Positions 43,295 through 51,400 of a stretch of DNA of 58,714 nt are shown here, piece after piece. The stretch's first letter is position 1. The number at the start of each line of letters is the position of its first letter. Below the pieces are notes generated by a model, which worked only from the letters and a program-made list of their open reading frames with translations, was not told where the DNA came from and did not search any database. Both the position numbers and the translations under genes were made by a program. This stretch comes from an uncultured Bacteriovoracaceae bacterium (GTDB lineage Bacteria > Bdellovibrionota > Bacteriovoracia > Bacteriovoracales > Bacteriovoracaceae): positions 1 through 58,714 of the forward strand of contig CATLOT010000023.1 in assembly GCA_950054155.1 (NCBI GenBank). Direction: 5' to 3'.

Positions 43295-43840
43295 GTGAAT
43301 ATCAAGCTTAAAAAGCTCCTTGCATGGGCACCTTTCATTCTACTGCCCTGCCCTCTTATTCTACAGGGATGTAGCTCCTATGAGCAATTCCGTTACATCA
43401 CGGAAGAGTTTGAAATCCCCAATAAAGTCTTTAAGTTCGACTACAACCAAACATGGCTCGCCGTTCTTCAGGTGATGAAGAACTATAATTTAGAGCTCAC
43501 TAATCAAGAAGCTGGAATCATAAAAACTCGCTGGCAAGACAATACCCTAGAAGTAAACTTTGCTGATAGCTTTGGCTCTTCTGACGCTGTTAAGGCGGCA
43601 CGCTTTAAACTCATCATCAATGTTGTCAAAGGTTACAGAGGCAATAAAGAAGTCTCTAAAGTGACGGTCTATCGAAGACAAATGATTGAGCAGGACTTTC
43701 TTCAGGGTTGGAAAGTCATCCCTACTGATGGAATTCTAGAAGAGACGATTCTTTATAGAATTGATCGCAATCTCAAAATAGCCGCTAAACTCAAGAGAAT
43801 CGAAGAACAGAAAGCGAAGGAAATTGAAGCTAACTTTTAA
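43295..43840 (+). CDS. Predicted lipoprotein of unknown function
   Basis: This 181-residue protein begins at GTG, has a lipoprotein signal (AWAPFILLPCPLILQGC) with lipobox L-Q-G-C, and the lipidation site at Cys26. The mature domain, with FDYNQTWLAVLQVMKNYNLELTNQEAGIIKTRW, resembles the general pattern of BamC-like or YajI-like domains: one aromatic helix followed by EAGIIKTRW. The C-terminal helix is highly charged. I would call it an outer-membrane-associated lipoprotein without function. It converges with the HEAT-like gene, overlapping by 4 bases. Confidence 0.65.
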   Translation: MNIKLKKLLAWAPFILLPCPLILQGCSSYEQFRYITEEFEIPNKVFKFDYNQTWLAVLQVMKNYNLELTNQEAGIIKTRWQDNTLEVNFADSFGSSDAVKAARFKLIINVVKGYRGNKEVSKVTVYRRQMIEQDFLQGWKVIPTDGILEETILYRIDRNLKIAAKLKRIEEQKAKEIEANF

Positions 43841-44625
43841 ATCGTTTTGTGGCTGATTCCAACTTTCTTCCAAAAGCGTTTCTTCATTTTGGTGTCAGCA
43901 GGCGAGTTCTTACCTGTGATCTTTTCAAGGGCGTAGTCAATTTCAGGAAAAATATCTTTGTATTTTTCCTTTTGTGCCATACTGAGAAGTGGTTTGAGTG
44001 CTTTTTCAAACTTCAACTCTCCCACTGTCTTGATGGCCTCTTTAATAATATTAGTTCTCTTTTTAGAACCATCTTTTGGAGCGTAGTAGTTTCTCTTATC
44101 ATAGAGCATACTCCAAACCTCAGGGGCCCTCTTTGAAATGCTTAGCTTCCTGATATTATCAAGAGCCTGTTTTCTCACGATAAATGAATTGTCCTTAAGT
44201 GCGACCGCATAAGCGTTATCATAACGACTCTCCCCTAAGGCAAGAAGTGTCTTAAGTGACGCCATTCTCATCACCCAATTGGGATGTCTTAAAAATTTTG
44301 CGAGAAAGGGAGAACTCTTCTTTCCCATGATGCGACCAACGAGAAAGGTCGCTACCCAACGATTCTTCTCCGGGTAGCCGTTAGACTTCATCACTTTGAT
44401 CAGGGCGGGGACTGCTTTACCCGAATAAGAAAGAGCTTGTTTCTTAAGTTTAAGAATCTCAGAGGACTTAAGCTCTTTCTTAAACTCTGCGAGAAGAATT
44501 TTCTCCACTGGAGAAGAGACTTGCGTTGACTTCTTTGCTTTAAGGCGAGGATTAGCACCAAAACAAGATAAACTTAAACAAACAATACCACTAAGGGTTA
44601 TTGCTCTTAGGCCCTGGTACTTCAT
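43837..44625 (-). CDS. Exported HEAT-repeat-like protein
   Basis: This 262-residue protein has a signal peptide ending near GIVCLSLSCFGANP; the cysteine in S-L-S-C could be a lipidation site. The mature part is a series of helical pairs typical of HEAT/PBS lyase repeats, for example HPNWVMRMASLKTLLALGES and DNSFIVRKQALDNIRKL. Such scaffolds bind other proteins. The start at 44625 follows GAGGAG; an upstream ATG at 44664 would place 13 polar residues before the signal. It follows the coiled-coil membrane gene by 13 bases, so they may form an operon. Confidence 0.7.
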   Translation of the reverse strand: MKYQGLRAITLSGIVCLSLSCFGANPRLKAKKSTQVSSPVEKILLAEFKKELKSSEILKLKKQALSYSGKAVPALIKVMKSNGYPEKNRWVATFLVGRIMGKKSSPFLAKFLRHPNWVMRMASLKTLLALGESRYDNAYAVALKDNSFIVRKQALDNIRKLSISKRAPEVWSMLYDKRNYYAPKDGSKKRTNIIKEAIKTVGELKFEKALKPLLSMAQKEKYKDIFPEIDYALEKITGKNSPADTKMKKRFWKKVGISHKTI

Positions 44626-44638
44626 CTCGTTCTCCTCA

Positions 44639-45646
44639 CTAACCGAGCATCTTTTCAAACTCACTTAAGAGTTCAGCTGCTGATTTTTGTTCGCCATCAT
44701 TATCTGGTATGCCTTCACTACTTCCATCTGCTGCAGCATCAACACTTGCTTCAGCCGCAGGGGCTTCTTCTGAGGCAGGCTCTTCAGCCACTGCCTCCTG
44801 TGCCGGGGCTTCTTCAGGTGTTTCCGCTGGTGCTTCCTCAGCAGGAGCCTCTTCTACAGCAGCAGGCTCTTCGGCAACAGCTTCTTCAGCAGGAGCTTCC
44901 TCGACGGCGGCTTCAGGTGCAGCAGCTTCCGCAGGTGCACCCCCTTGAAGTTCAGCAATTGTCTTTTTGAGTTCTTCATTCTCTTGTTGGAATTTCTTAA
45001 GATTTGCGAGGTCCTCTTCGATAATCTCATATTCCATAAGACGCTCTTTGAGTTCATCTCTTTCTTGCGTGACTTTTTCAAGCTCTGCAGGATCAGCTCC
45101 TCCACTCGATGGTGTTGCTGATTTCGCTGCTTCAAGGGCAGTGTTCGATTCTTCTAGTTGAGCCTTAAGACTACTCACTTCACTTCTTAAGATATTAAGT
45201 TCCTCATCAGAATCACCTCCTGAAGAAGAGCGTGCAGCTTCTAACATTTTTTCAAGCTCTGCAATCGTTACATCTTTTTGATTGAGCATGGCCTTAAGGT
45301 TTGCAATCTCTGCATTCTTTGTCGCAAGCTCCTCACTAGAAGCACCACCTACAGAGACACCGCCCGCAGGAAGATCCGATGCTGGAATAATACTGGGAAT
45401 GCCTTCACCGAGCTCAAGTCCCCCTCCTCTAAAAAGAGAAGACTTAAGAGCTGTTGAATTAGCAATAATACTATCCAAATAGTTCTTAACTACTGAAGCA
45501 GGTATCTGATGACTAAGCTGATGAAATTTTCTGCGGTTGTATACCCAGTATGCAATCAGTGCCGCGAAGACAATGACTAAAACCGCCAAAAAGATACTAA
45601 TTGTTTCATCCGTAAATTGCGTGAGAATAACTCGAATCGATTCCAC
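44639..45646 (-). CDS. Membrane-anchored coiled-coil protein with Ala/Glu/Pro-rich tail
   Basis: This 335-residue protein, with a GTG start behind AAGGA, has an N-terminal membrane segment (ISIFLAVLVIVFAALIAYWVY). A coiled-coil region follows (about residues 100-230, for example LEKMLEAARSSSGGD and TQERDELKERLMEYEIIEEDL). Then comes a low-complexity stretch of EEAPAEEAVAEEPAA-type repeats (about residues 238-300) and a short conserved-looking end (GEQKSAAELLSEFEKMLG). The disordered acidic region probably acts as a spacer. The protein may be a polar or division-site scaffold, but this is only a guess. Confidence 0.65.
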   Translation of the reverse strand: MESIRVILTQFTDETISIFLAVLVIVFAALIAYWVYNRRKFHQLSHQIPASVVKNYLDSIIANSTALKSSLFRGGGLELGEGIPSIIPASDLPAGGVSVGGASSEELATKNAEIANLKAMLNQKDVTIAELEKMLEAARSSSGGDSDEELNILRSEVSSLKAQLEESNTALEAAKSATPSSGGADPAELEKVTQERDELKERLMEYEIIEEDLANLKKFQQENEELKKTIAELQGGAPAEAAAPEAAVEEAPAEEAVAEEPAAVEEAPAEEAPAETPEEAPAQEAVAEEPASEEAPAAEASVDAAADGSSEGIPDNDGEQKSAAELLSEFEKMLG

Positions 45647-45740
45647 TATTCCGTCCTTGGAAAATCTATCTAGCTAAAATTATAAAGGTTAGCGTGAATT
45701 CGTGTCAACGCAGAAGGGAAAGCCTGTGTGCAATGATCAA

Positions 45741-45959
45741 CTAACTCTCAAGTTCTCCATTCTCGTTATTAATATTCTCAAGAACCTTCTCTAAATCGGC
45801 ATCAGAGAGCTTCTCCTGTGAAGGTACGCGGTAGCTCTCTGTTACCCAATGACCAAGGTCAACTTCTTTACAGCGCTGTCCACAAAAGGGACGGTATTGA
45901 GAATCATAATAATTGAACTGAGATTTACATTTTGGGCAATTTACTTTCAATACTTTCAT
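45741..45959 (-). CDS. yacG: DNA gyrase inhibitor YacG-like zinc protein
   Basis: This 72-residue protein has the YacG zinc site CPKCKSQF and FCGQRCKEVDLGHWVTESYRVP, with C-x2-C and C-x3-C and the typical D-L-G-x-W. YacG binds the GyrB subunit and inhibits DNA gyrase in Escherichia coli. The N-terminus, MKVLKVNCPKC, is standard. The acidic C-terminal tail (DADLEKVLENINNENGE) is longer than in some homologues. The start overlaps the stop of the aminotransferase gene (ATGA), so the two are coupled. Confidence 0.88.
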   Translation of the reverse strand: MKVLKVNCPKCKSQFNYYDSQYRPFCGQRCKEVDLGHWVTESYRVPSQEKLSDADLEKVLENINNENGELES

Positions 45960-46768
45960 AATTGAATAAAGTCCTTGGCTTTTATTTTATTATACGATTC
46001 TAAGAGCTCAGATCTCATGACAGGAGAAAGCTCCAAGTCATCCCATCTTTTAACAGGAATTAGTCCTCTAAGAGAGTTGACCAGAAAAAGAGCATCAAAA
46101 TTTTCCTGTTCATTCCTATGAATTTTACAGGGAGTGATCTTAGACTGAGGTTCTTTTAATAAATGAGTAAGAGCAATACCTTTAAAGAAATCACCTTGAG
46201 GCGTTTTCCACTCTTTCGTCTCACGTTCTCTAAGAATGATATTCGCTATTGTAGAATCCTCGAGATAGCCTTCACTATTATAAAAAAGAACTTCACTCTT
46301 GAGACAATTTTTTAATCTCAAAGATTCAGCATAGTTCCCTATTTTTATATCTTGTGAGAAAGCTCTCAATCTCTCCTCTCTCTCATGAGAATTGAGGAGA
46401 ACAGGTTCATCGTTACTTTTAAACTCGCTAACCTCTATGAGGAGTGAAAGTTTTTTTAAAGAAGAGTCTTTAAAATAAGTCACTCTCAATTTTAAAGATT
46501 CATTTTTCTCATCTTTAAAAAGTTCACTTCGCTGTAGGGATTCTCTAATTTCATTTTCTATTTGCTTTGGTTCTCTTACTTCTTCGAAGAGATAGCCCAA
46601 TCCTCGCTCCAGTCTTTCAATGTGAGCGTTACCAAAGATCAGACGCTGTTTTGAAACCAAAGCAGTTGTAAAAACAGACATTCCCCAAAGGAAGGCACTC
46701 CCCTGTAAAAAGGTGAGAATATCTCTATTTTCCAGTTCTCTAGAATTTAAGAAGAATTCACTCTTCAT
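45956..46768 (-). CDS. Class IV aminotransferase (PabC-like)
   Basis: This 270-residue protein has the fold-type IV PLP-enzyme pattern: GSAFLWGMSVFTTALV near the N-terminus, a basic region FGNAHIERLERGL, the candidate PLP-lysine in DIKIGNYAESLRLKN, and EGYLEDSTIANIIL, which corresponds to the conserved E-x3-(S/T)-N region. It may be aminodeoxychorismate lyase (folate) or a branched-chain aminotransferase-like enzyme. The adjacent divergent pantothenate operon makes a branched-chain link worth noting. Substrate choice cannot be settled from motifs. It is the first gene before yacG. Confidence 0.75.
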   Translation of the reverse strand: MKSEFFLNSRELENRDILTFLQGSAFLWGMSVFTTALVSKQRLIFGNAHIERLERGLGYLFEEVREPKQIENEIRESLQRSELFKDEKNESLKLRVTYFKDSSLKKLSLLIEVSEFKSNDEPVLLNSHEREERLRAFSQDIKIGNYAESLRLKNCLKSEVLFYNSEGYLEDSTIANIILRERETKEWKTPQGDFFKGIALTHLLKEPQSKITPCKIHRNEQENFDALFLVNSLRGLIPVKRWDDLELSPVMRSELLESYNKIKAKDFIQL

Positions 46769-46862
46769 AAGTCTGACACGCCTTTTCGATATTTAACAAC
46801 CTATGCTAAAAGGTCTTTTAGAACGTTGCCACAGCTTATTAGGGTTTGAAAAGGAGCTCCTC

Positions 46863-47801
46863 ATGAATCAAGATCATTGGCAAGAAGTCACATTAATAGG
46901 TCTTGGCAACCAAGGACTTGCGTGGGCCCAAAACCTTAAAGAGAGCTCACTCATTGTTCACTGCTATCTTAGAGAAAATAGCCCTAAACAAGAGCAGGCT
47001 AAAGATTTAAACCTTAATCTGATCTCATGTGTTGAGCAAGCTAAGGGACCCCTCTTACTTCTCATTCCTGATCACCAGATCTTCTCCTTTATTAAAGAGA
47101 ACTCTATCCCTAAAGGAAGCCCACTCATCTATGCACACGGGGCAAGTTTAATTGAAAATGATTTGCAAGAACTCTTTCCTGAATATTCTCACTGTCTCCT
47201 CGCCCCTAAGGCCATTGCTAGTGAACTAAGAGAAGAATACAAAAGAGGAGGAAAGCTAGGCGCCGTCTACAGCGTGGAATATCCCTCGCCAAATGAAGAG
47301 TCTGAGGAGCTTAGAAGAAAGATCTTAAAACTGGCCCAAGACTTAGGTATTACTGCCGGCCCTTATGAAGTCACCTTTAAACAAGAGACAACAGCAGATC
47401 TCTTAAGTGAACAAAGTCTTCTTTGTGGCCTCATTCCCTACGCGGCGAAAGCTTGCTATGACAGACTTCGCCAAGCCGGAATTCCCCAAGAGCTTGCTTA
47501 CTTAGAGGCATGGCATGAAGTTAAACTCATCGGGAACGCAATGAGTCAAAAGGGTCCTGCAGGTCTCTTTGATCTCATAAGTCCCCATGCTTTGGCGGGT
47601 GCCCACAAAGCGTCCCAGATGCTCTTTGACAAAGAGTACCAAGAAACAATAGAAAAGCTGCTTACGGATATAGAAAACGGTCAATTCTTTAAAGAAGCTC
47701 ACACCTTTTTTACTGAAGATGAGAATCAAAGTGTAGAAGACTTTTGGGGCCGTAGTGAGATCAATCAAACCTACCTTGGTATCAAAGACTCACTTACTTA
47801 A
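46863..47801 (+). CDS. Ketol-acid reductoisomerase-like protein heading the pantothenate operon
   Basis: This 312-residue protein has the class I ketol-acid reductoisomerase fold. It shows a nucleotide-binding G13-L-G-N-Q-G18, then D179 and E183 (ADLLSEQSLLCG) and E215 and E219 (YLEAWHEVKLI), the four Mg-binding acids. Two substrate loops differ from IlvC: KGPGH reads K116-A-I-A-S, and the S-x-T-A-E-Y-G loop reads S240-P-H-A-L-A-G. The family's enzymes can also reduce ketopantoate. Because panB, coaX, coaBC and panC follow directly, a ketopantoate reductase role is likely, in place of PanE. AAGGAG precedes the ATG at 46863. Confidence 0.8.
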   Translation: MNQDHWQEVTLIGLGNQGLAWAQNLKESSLIVHCYLRENSPKQEQAKDLNLNLISCVEQAKGPLLLLIPDHQIFSFIKENSIPKGSPLIYAHGASLIENDLQELFPEYSHCLLAPKAIASELREEYKRGGKLGAVYSVEYPSPNEESEELRRKILKLAQDLGITAGPYEVTFKQETTADLLSEQSLLCGLIPYAAKACYDRLRQAGIPQELAYLEAWHEVKLIGNAMSQKGPAGLFDLISPHALAGAHKASQMLFDKEYQETIEKLLTDIENGQFFKEAHTFFTEDENQSVEDFWGRSEINQTYLGIKDSLT

Positions 47802-47826
47802 AACGAAAGTCAACCGTAAGGAAGAG

Positions 47827-48636
47827 ATGATGACGGAAAAACGAAAACTCGACACCAGAAAAATAAGAAAGAGAAAAGTTCATAAAGGTGAAAAACCACT
47901 TTCAATGCTCACCTGCTATGACTTTCAAACAGCTCAACTTATCGACAACCTCGATCTTGACCTTATTCTCGTTGGCGACTCTCTAGGTAATGTTGTACTT
48001 GGTTATGAAACAACTGTTGAAGTCACTCTTAATGATATGATCACTTTCGGTGCCGCAGTCAAAAGAGGAGCGCCACAAACCTTTACAGTTGTAGACCTTC
48101 CCTTTGGAACCTATGCATCAGTTGAGAGTGGCCTAAAAAATGCGATCGAGCTTTTTCAAAAAACAAAAGCAGAAGCCTTAAAGTTAGAAGGCGCAGCCTT
48201 CACAGAACTTATCGAACGCCTCACTGCTGTTGGTATCCCTGTTATGGGTCACCTTGGTCTTACGCCCCAAAGCGTTCACCAACAGGGTGGTTACTATACG
48301 CATGGTAAAACAACATCAGAAGAGGACCAACTCATTAAAGACGCGATCGCTCTGCAAAAAGCAGGCTGTTTTAGCCTCGTCCTTGAGTGTGTCACTCCTG
48401 AGCTCTCTCAAAGAATCAGTGAAATGCTCTCCATTCCTACAATTGGTATTGGAAGTGGCAATAAAACAGATGGCCAAGTTCTTGTGATCAATGATCTTCT
48501 CAAAATGGGGCCTGAGCGTCCTCCCCAATTTTGTAAACCAGTCGCGGACTTCTATGAACTAAAACGCCAGGGCATCGAGCTCTATCTCAAAGATGTTAAT
48601 GGGCAAAGAAATGAGCCTTCACAAGTTTCACAATAG
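47827..48636 (+). CDS. panB: 3-methyl-2-oxobutanoate hydroxymethyltransferase PanB
   Basis: PanB makes ketopantoate from 2-oxoisovalerate and methylene-tetrahydrofolate, the first step of pantothenate synthesis. The 269-residue protein has the phosphoenolpyruvate/ketopantoate barrel signatures LTCYDFQTAQLIDNL, ILVGDSLGNVVLGYETT, VMGHLGLTPQSVHQQGGY with Mg-binding residues, and ECVTPEL with the catalytic Glu. IGIGSGNKTDGQVLV is the usual late box. The start at 47827 follows AAGGAAGAG; the longer frame overlaps the upstream gene. It is part of the operon with the reductoisomerase-like gene, coaX, coaBC and panC. Confidence 0.96.
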   Translation: MMTEKRKLDTRKIRKRKVHKGEKPLSMLTCYDFQTAQLIDNLDLDLILVGDSLGNVVLGYETTVEVTLNDMITFGAAVKRGAPQTFTVVDLPFGTYASVESGLKNAIELFQKTKAEALKLEGAAFTELIERLTAVGIPVMGHLGLTPQSVHQQGGYYTHGKTTSEEDQLIKDAIALQKAGCFSLVLECVTPELSQRISEMLSIPTIGIGSGNKTDGQVLVINDLLKMGPERPPQFCKPVADFYELKRQGIELYLKDVNGQRNEPSQVSQ

Positions 48637-49303
48637 CTTAGAGAAGCTCAACCTCATTACTGTTGACCTTGGCAATAGTCATCCCCACTATGCTCGCTTT
48701 GAAAAAGGCGAGCTCAAGGAAGTTCATCCCTATTCGCAAGAGGCAAAGACCTCGTTTGGTAACCTCCCCGTTAGAATTTGCTCTGTAAGAAAAGATATTC
48801 AAAGTTCATTCTCTTCCCAAATAAGAGAAGGCAAATTCTGTGACATGAACGTTGAATATGAAAAGACCCTTGGTCATGATCGCCTCATCGGAGTCTTCTA
48901 TTTACACCACGCTCTTGAAAGAGAGTTCATGCTCATTGATGCCGGCACCTTCCTGACTGCTGACTTTGGGGGCCCCCGTGGTTTTGAAGGTGGCTATATC
49001 CTACCTGGCCTTCATACTTTTGCTCAAAGCTATAAAAGGGGTGAACAACTTAACCCTCCCCCCTTTGAAGGCCAAAGCTCTACGCTCCCCCACACAACAC
49101 GAGAAGCGATGAGCGGAGGGGTAAACCTCTATCGGCAAGGCCTCATTTCTGAGCTTAAAGAGCTCGCTCAACAAAGATTAATTGTTCTCACCGGAGGCGA
49201 GGCCAAACACCTAGAAACCTCGTTTTCTCAGGCACTTAGAGAGGACCACCTCCTTCATTACGCATTGTATTTTCAACACGTTTATGAAATATTGCGCCTA
49301 TGA
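48611..49303 (+). CDS. coaX: Type III pantothenate kinase CoaX
   Basis: CoaX phosphorylates pantothenate, the first step from vitamin to CoA. The 230-residue protein has the ASKHA-fold motifs LITVDLGNSHPHYARFEKG (phosphate loop), GHDRLIGVFYLHHA, LIDAGTFLTADF and GFEGGYILPGLHTF. The length is slightly short of the usual 250. The start at 48611 was preferred over 48593; both overlap the end of panB, which implies translational coupling. Its stop overlaps the coaBC start (ATGA). Type III kinases are not inhibited by CoA. Confidence 0.9.
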   Translation: MSLHKFHNSLEKLNLITVDLGNSHPHYARFEKGELKEVHPYSQEAKTSFGNLPVRICSVRKDIQSSFSSQIREGKFCDMNVEYEKTLGHDRLIGVFYLHHALEREFMLIDAGTFLTADFGGPRGFEGGYILPGLHTFAQSYKRGEQLNPPPFEGQSSTLPHTTREAMSGGVNLYRQGLISELKELAQQRLIVLTGGEAKHLETSFSQALREDHLLHYALYFQHVYEILRL

Positions 49304-50532
49304 AAATTGCACTAGGTGTCACCGGCTCCATAAGCGCCTACAAAGCGCTTGATCTGTGCCGTGAACTTACAAAATTAGGTCACAAAGTAAGGGTGATTCT
49401 CACCCGAGGCTCCCTTGAATTCATCCAGCCCAAAGTCTTTACCTACCTTGGTGCTGAAAAGGTATACGACCCAAGTGATGACTTTAGTGAGTTAAGCTCT
49501 CATGATCAGGACCTTCAAGGCAGCGTCCTTCATGTATCACTCGCTAAGTGGGCTGATCAATTTGTCATCGCTCCCTTGAGCGCGAACACTTTAAGTCATC
49601 TGACTGCTGGAGCTGCTCCCGATCTTTTAACCTCACTCTTTCTGGCCTGGCATCAAGACAAGCCCCTAAGTATTTTTCCAGCGATGAACACTCATATGCT
49701 GACTCATCCTTTCGTCAAAGAAAACTTAGAGAAATTCAGTGGCTTTAAGAACTGTTTCGTTGGCCCCACTCAATCGGGCTTACTCGCTTGTGCCGATGTG
49801 GGAGACGGAAAACTTGCCAAGGTCGAAGAAATTCTCAAACTTATTGAGACACGCACTCTAAAAACAAGTAAGAAGACTACGCTCATCACTGCTGGTGCGA
49901 CAGTCGCTCCCCTTGATAATGTCCGCTACCTTACTAATGCGGCCAGTGGTAAGACCAGTATCCCCTTTATTGAAAAGTCTTTATCTCAGGGAGACTACGT
50001 CATTTGTATCGCGGGTATCTACGCAACGAAAGAGCTTGAGCTCTTTAAGCACCATCCTCATTTTAAGATCCAGCGTGTACGCACAACTCGAGAAATGCAA
50101 AAAGCCGTTCTCGAAGCCTTTCCACTATCTGACCTCTATATCTCTACAGCTGCCATTGGTGACTTTGAATTTGTGGCGCAAGAAAAGAAACTTAAGAAAA
50201 GTGACCTCTCTGACTCTTTAAAAATTGAGAGCAGCCCTGATATTCTAAGAAGTGTTCTCGACATCAAAAAACCTCATCAAAAGGTCATCGGTTTTGCAGC
50301 TGAAAGTGACCTCTGTGACGAAGTCCTTCTCACAAAATTTAAGCGTAAACCAGTGGACCTTCTGATTGGTACTCAGGTTCACTCAGGTCTTACTGGGGAA
50401 AACCAAGCTCAAGGTTTTGCCGAAAGCTTTGCGACCTATCGCTTTGTTGATCATCTTGGCAAACTTGGAAAAATCGAATCTATGACAAAAGAAGAAATGG
50501 TCACGAAGGCCATGACTTGTTTTAACTCCTAA
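49300..50532 (+). CDS. coaBC: Bifunctional phosphopantothenoylcysteine synthetase/decarboxylase CoaBC
   Basis: CoaBC joins cysteine to phosphopantothenate and decarboxylates the product to phosphopantetheine. The N-terminal flavoprotein decarboxylase half has GVTGSISAYKALDLCREL, IAPLSANTLSHLTAGAAPDL, FPAMNTHMLTHP and GLLACADVGDGKLA with the active-site Cys. The C-terminal synthetase half has ITAGATVAPLDNVRYLTNAASG and KVIGFAAES. The 410-residue length is typical. The N-R-S-S-G box reads N-A-A-S-G, a mild deviation. It overlaps coaX by four bases and precedes panC. Confidence 0.95.
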   Translation: MKIALGVTGSISAYKALDLCRELTKLGHKVRVILTRGSLEFIQPKVFTYLGAEKVYDPSDDFSELSSHDQDLQGSVLHVSLAKWADQFVIAPLSANTLSHLTAGAAPDLLTSLFLAWHQDKPLSIFPAMNTHMLTHPFVKENLEKFSGFKNCFVGPTQSGLLACADVGDGKLAKVEEILKLIETRTLKTSKKTTLITAGATVAPLDNVRYLTNAASGKTSIPFIEKSLSQGDYVICIAGIYATKELELFKHHPHFKIQRVRTTREMQKAVLEAFPLSDLYISTAAIGDFEFVAQEKKLKKSDLSDSLKIESSPDILRSVLDIKKPHQKVIGFAAESDLCDEVLLTKFKRKPVDLLIGTQVHSGLTGENQAQGFAESFATYRFVDHLGKLGKIESMTKEEMVTKAMTCFNS

Positions 50533-50543
50533 GGGAAATCAGA

Positions 50544-51383
50544 ATGAAACTCGTTACCACTCGCAGTGAACTTTCAAAAATCCAAGAAACCGGTCTCAAA
50601 AACAATACCATTGGTCTTGTGCCGACGATGGGTAATCTTCACCAAGGTCACCTTGAGCTTGTCAAAAGATCCCTTCAGAGAACACAAAAAACAATGGTCA
50701 CCATTTTTGTTAACCCCAAGCAATTTGGACCAAATGAAGACTTTGAAAAGTACCCTCGAACCCTTGAGGCTGATCTTTTAAAACTTAAGGAACTTGATGG
50801 CGCTGACAATATTGTCGTCTTTGCTCCTCAATCGACTCTAGAGATTTATCCTGAAGGCTTTAACACAACCATTGAGGTTCAGGGGCTTGATAATCTTCTT
50901 TGTGGTGCAAATAGACCTGGGCACTTTAAAGGGGTGACAACTGTCGTTTATCAACTCTTCAAATTGAGTGGTGCAGACATGGCCTTCTTCGGTCAGAAAG
51001 ACTTTCAGCAATTTAAAATTATTGAAAAAATGGTCCATGACCTCTCTCTTGAGATTGAACTTGAGATGTGCCCTATCATTAGGGAGCCCTCAGGCTTAGC
51101 TCTAAGCAGTCGCAATCAATATCTTTCTTCCAGTGAAAGAGAAGAGGCCCGTCTTATCAAAGAGACCCTTGATCACTTGAAGGAACTTTTTCTTGAGAAC
51201 AGAGAGAAGGCCCTGAAGAAGCGCGAGGATATTCTCTTTCATGAACCCAGATGGCAGTACCTTGAAGTCCTCGATGGAAGTCATTTAACTGAGGTTTCTG
51301 CTAAGACAAATCAAGTTGTGGTTGCAGGGGCTTTCTTGATGGGAGATACTCGTCTTATTGATAATATTCTTTTTGATCTCTAA
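50544..51383 (+). CDS. panC: Pantoate-beta-alanine ligase PanC
   Basis: PanC joins pantoate and beta-alanine with ATP to give pantothenate. The 279-residue protein has the nucleotidyltransferase motif LVPTMGNLHQGHLELV, NPKQFGPNEDFEKYPR, the pantoate-binding FFGQKDFQQFKIIEKMV and PIIREPSGLALSSRNQYLS with the KMSKS-like loop. All are standard. It is the last gene of the operon. The source of beta-alanine (PanD) is not in this window. AAGGGAAATCAG precedes the start. Confidence 0.96.
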   Translation: MKLVTTRSELSKIQETGLKNNTIGLVPTMGNLHQGHLELVKRSLQRTQKTMVTIFVNPKQFGPNEDFEKYPRTLEADLLKLKELDGADNIVVFAPQSTLEIYPEGFNTTIEVQGLDNLLCGANRPGHFKGVTTVVYQLFKLSGADMAFFGQKDFQQFKIIEKMVHDLSLEIELEMCPIIREPSGLALSSRNQYLSSSEREEARLIKETLDHLKELFLENREKALKKREDILFHEPRWQYLEVLDGSHLTEVSAKTNQVVVAGAFLMGDTRLIDNILFDL

Positions 51384-51400
51384 AGAATAAGGACAGTCCC

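Noticed and set aside
44709-44970. Long plus-strand frames rich in Ala, Ser, Leu or Gln
   Set aside because: They are the mirror of the repeated Ala/Glu/Pro codons of the minus-strand gene.
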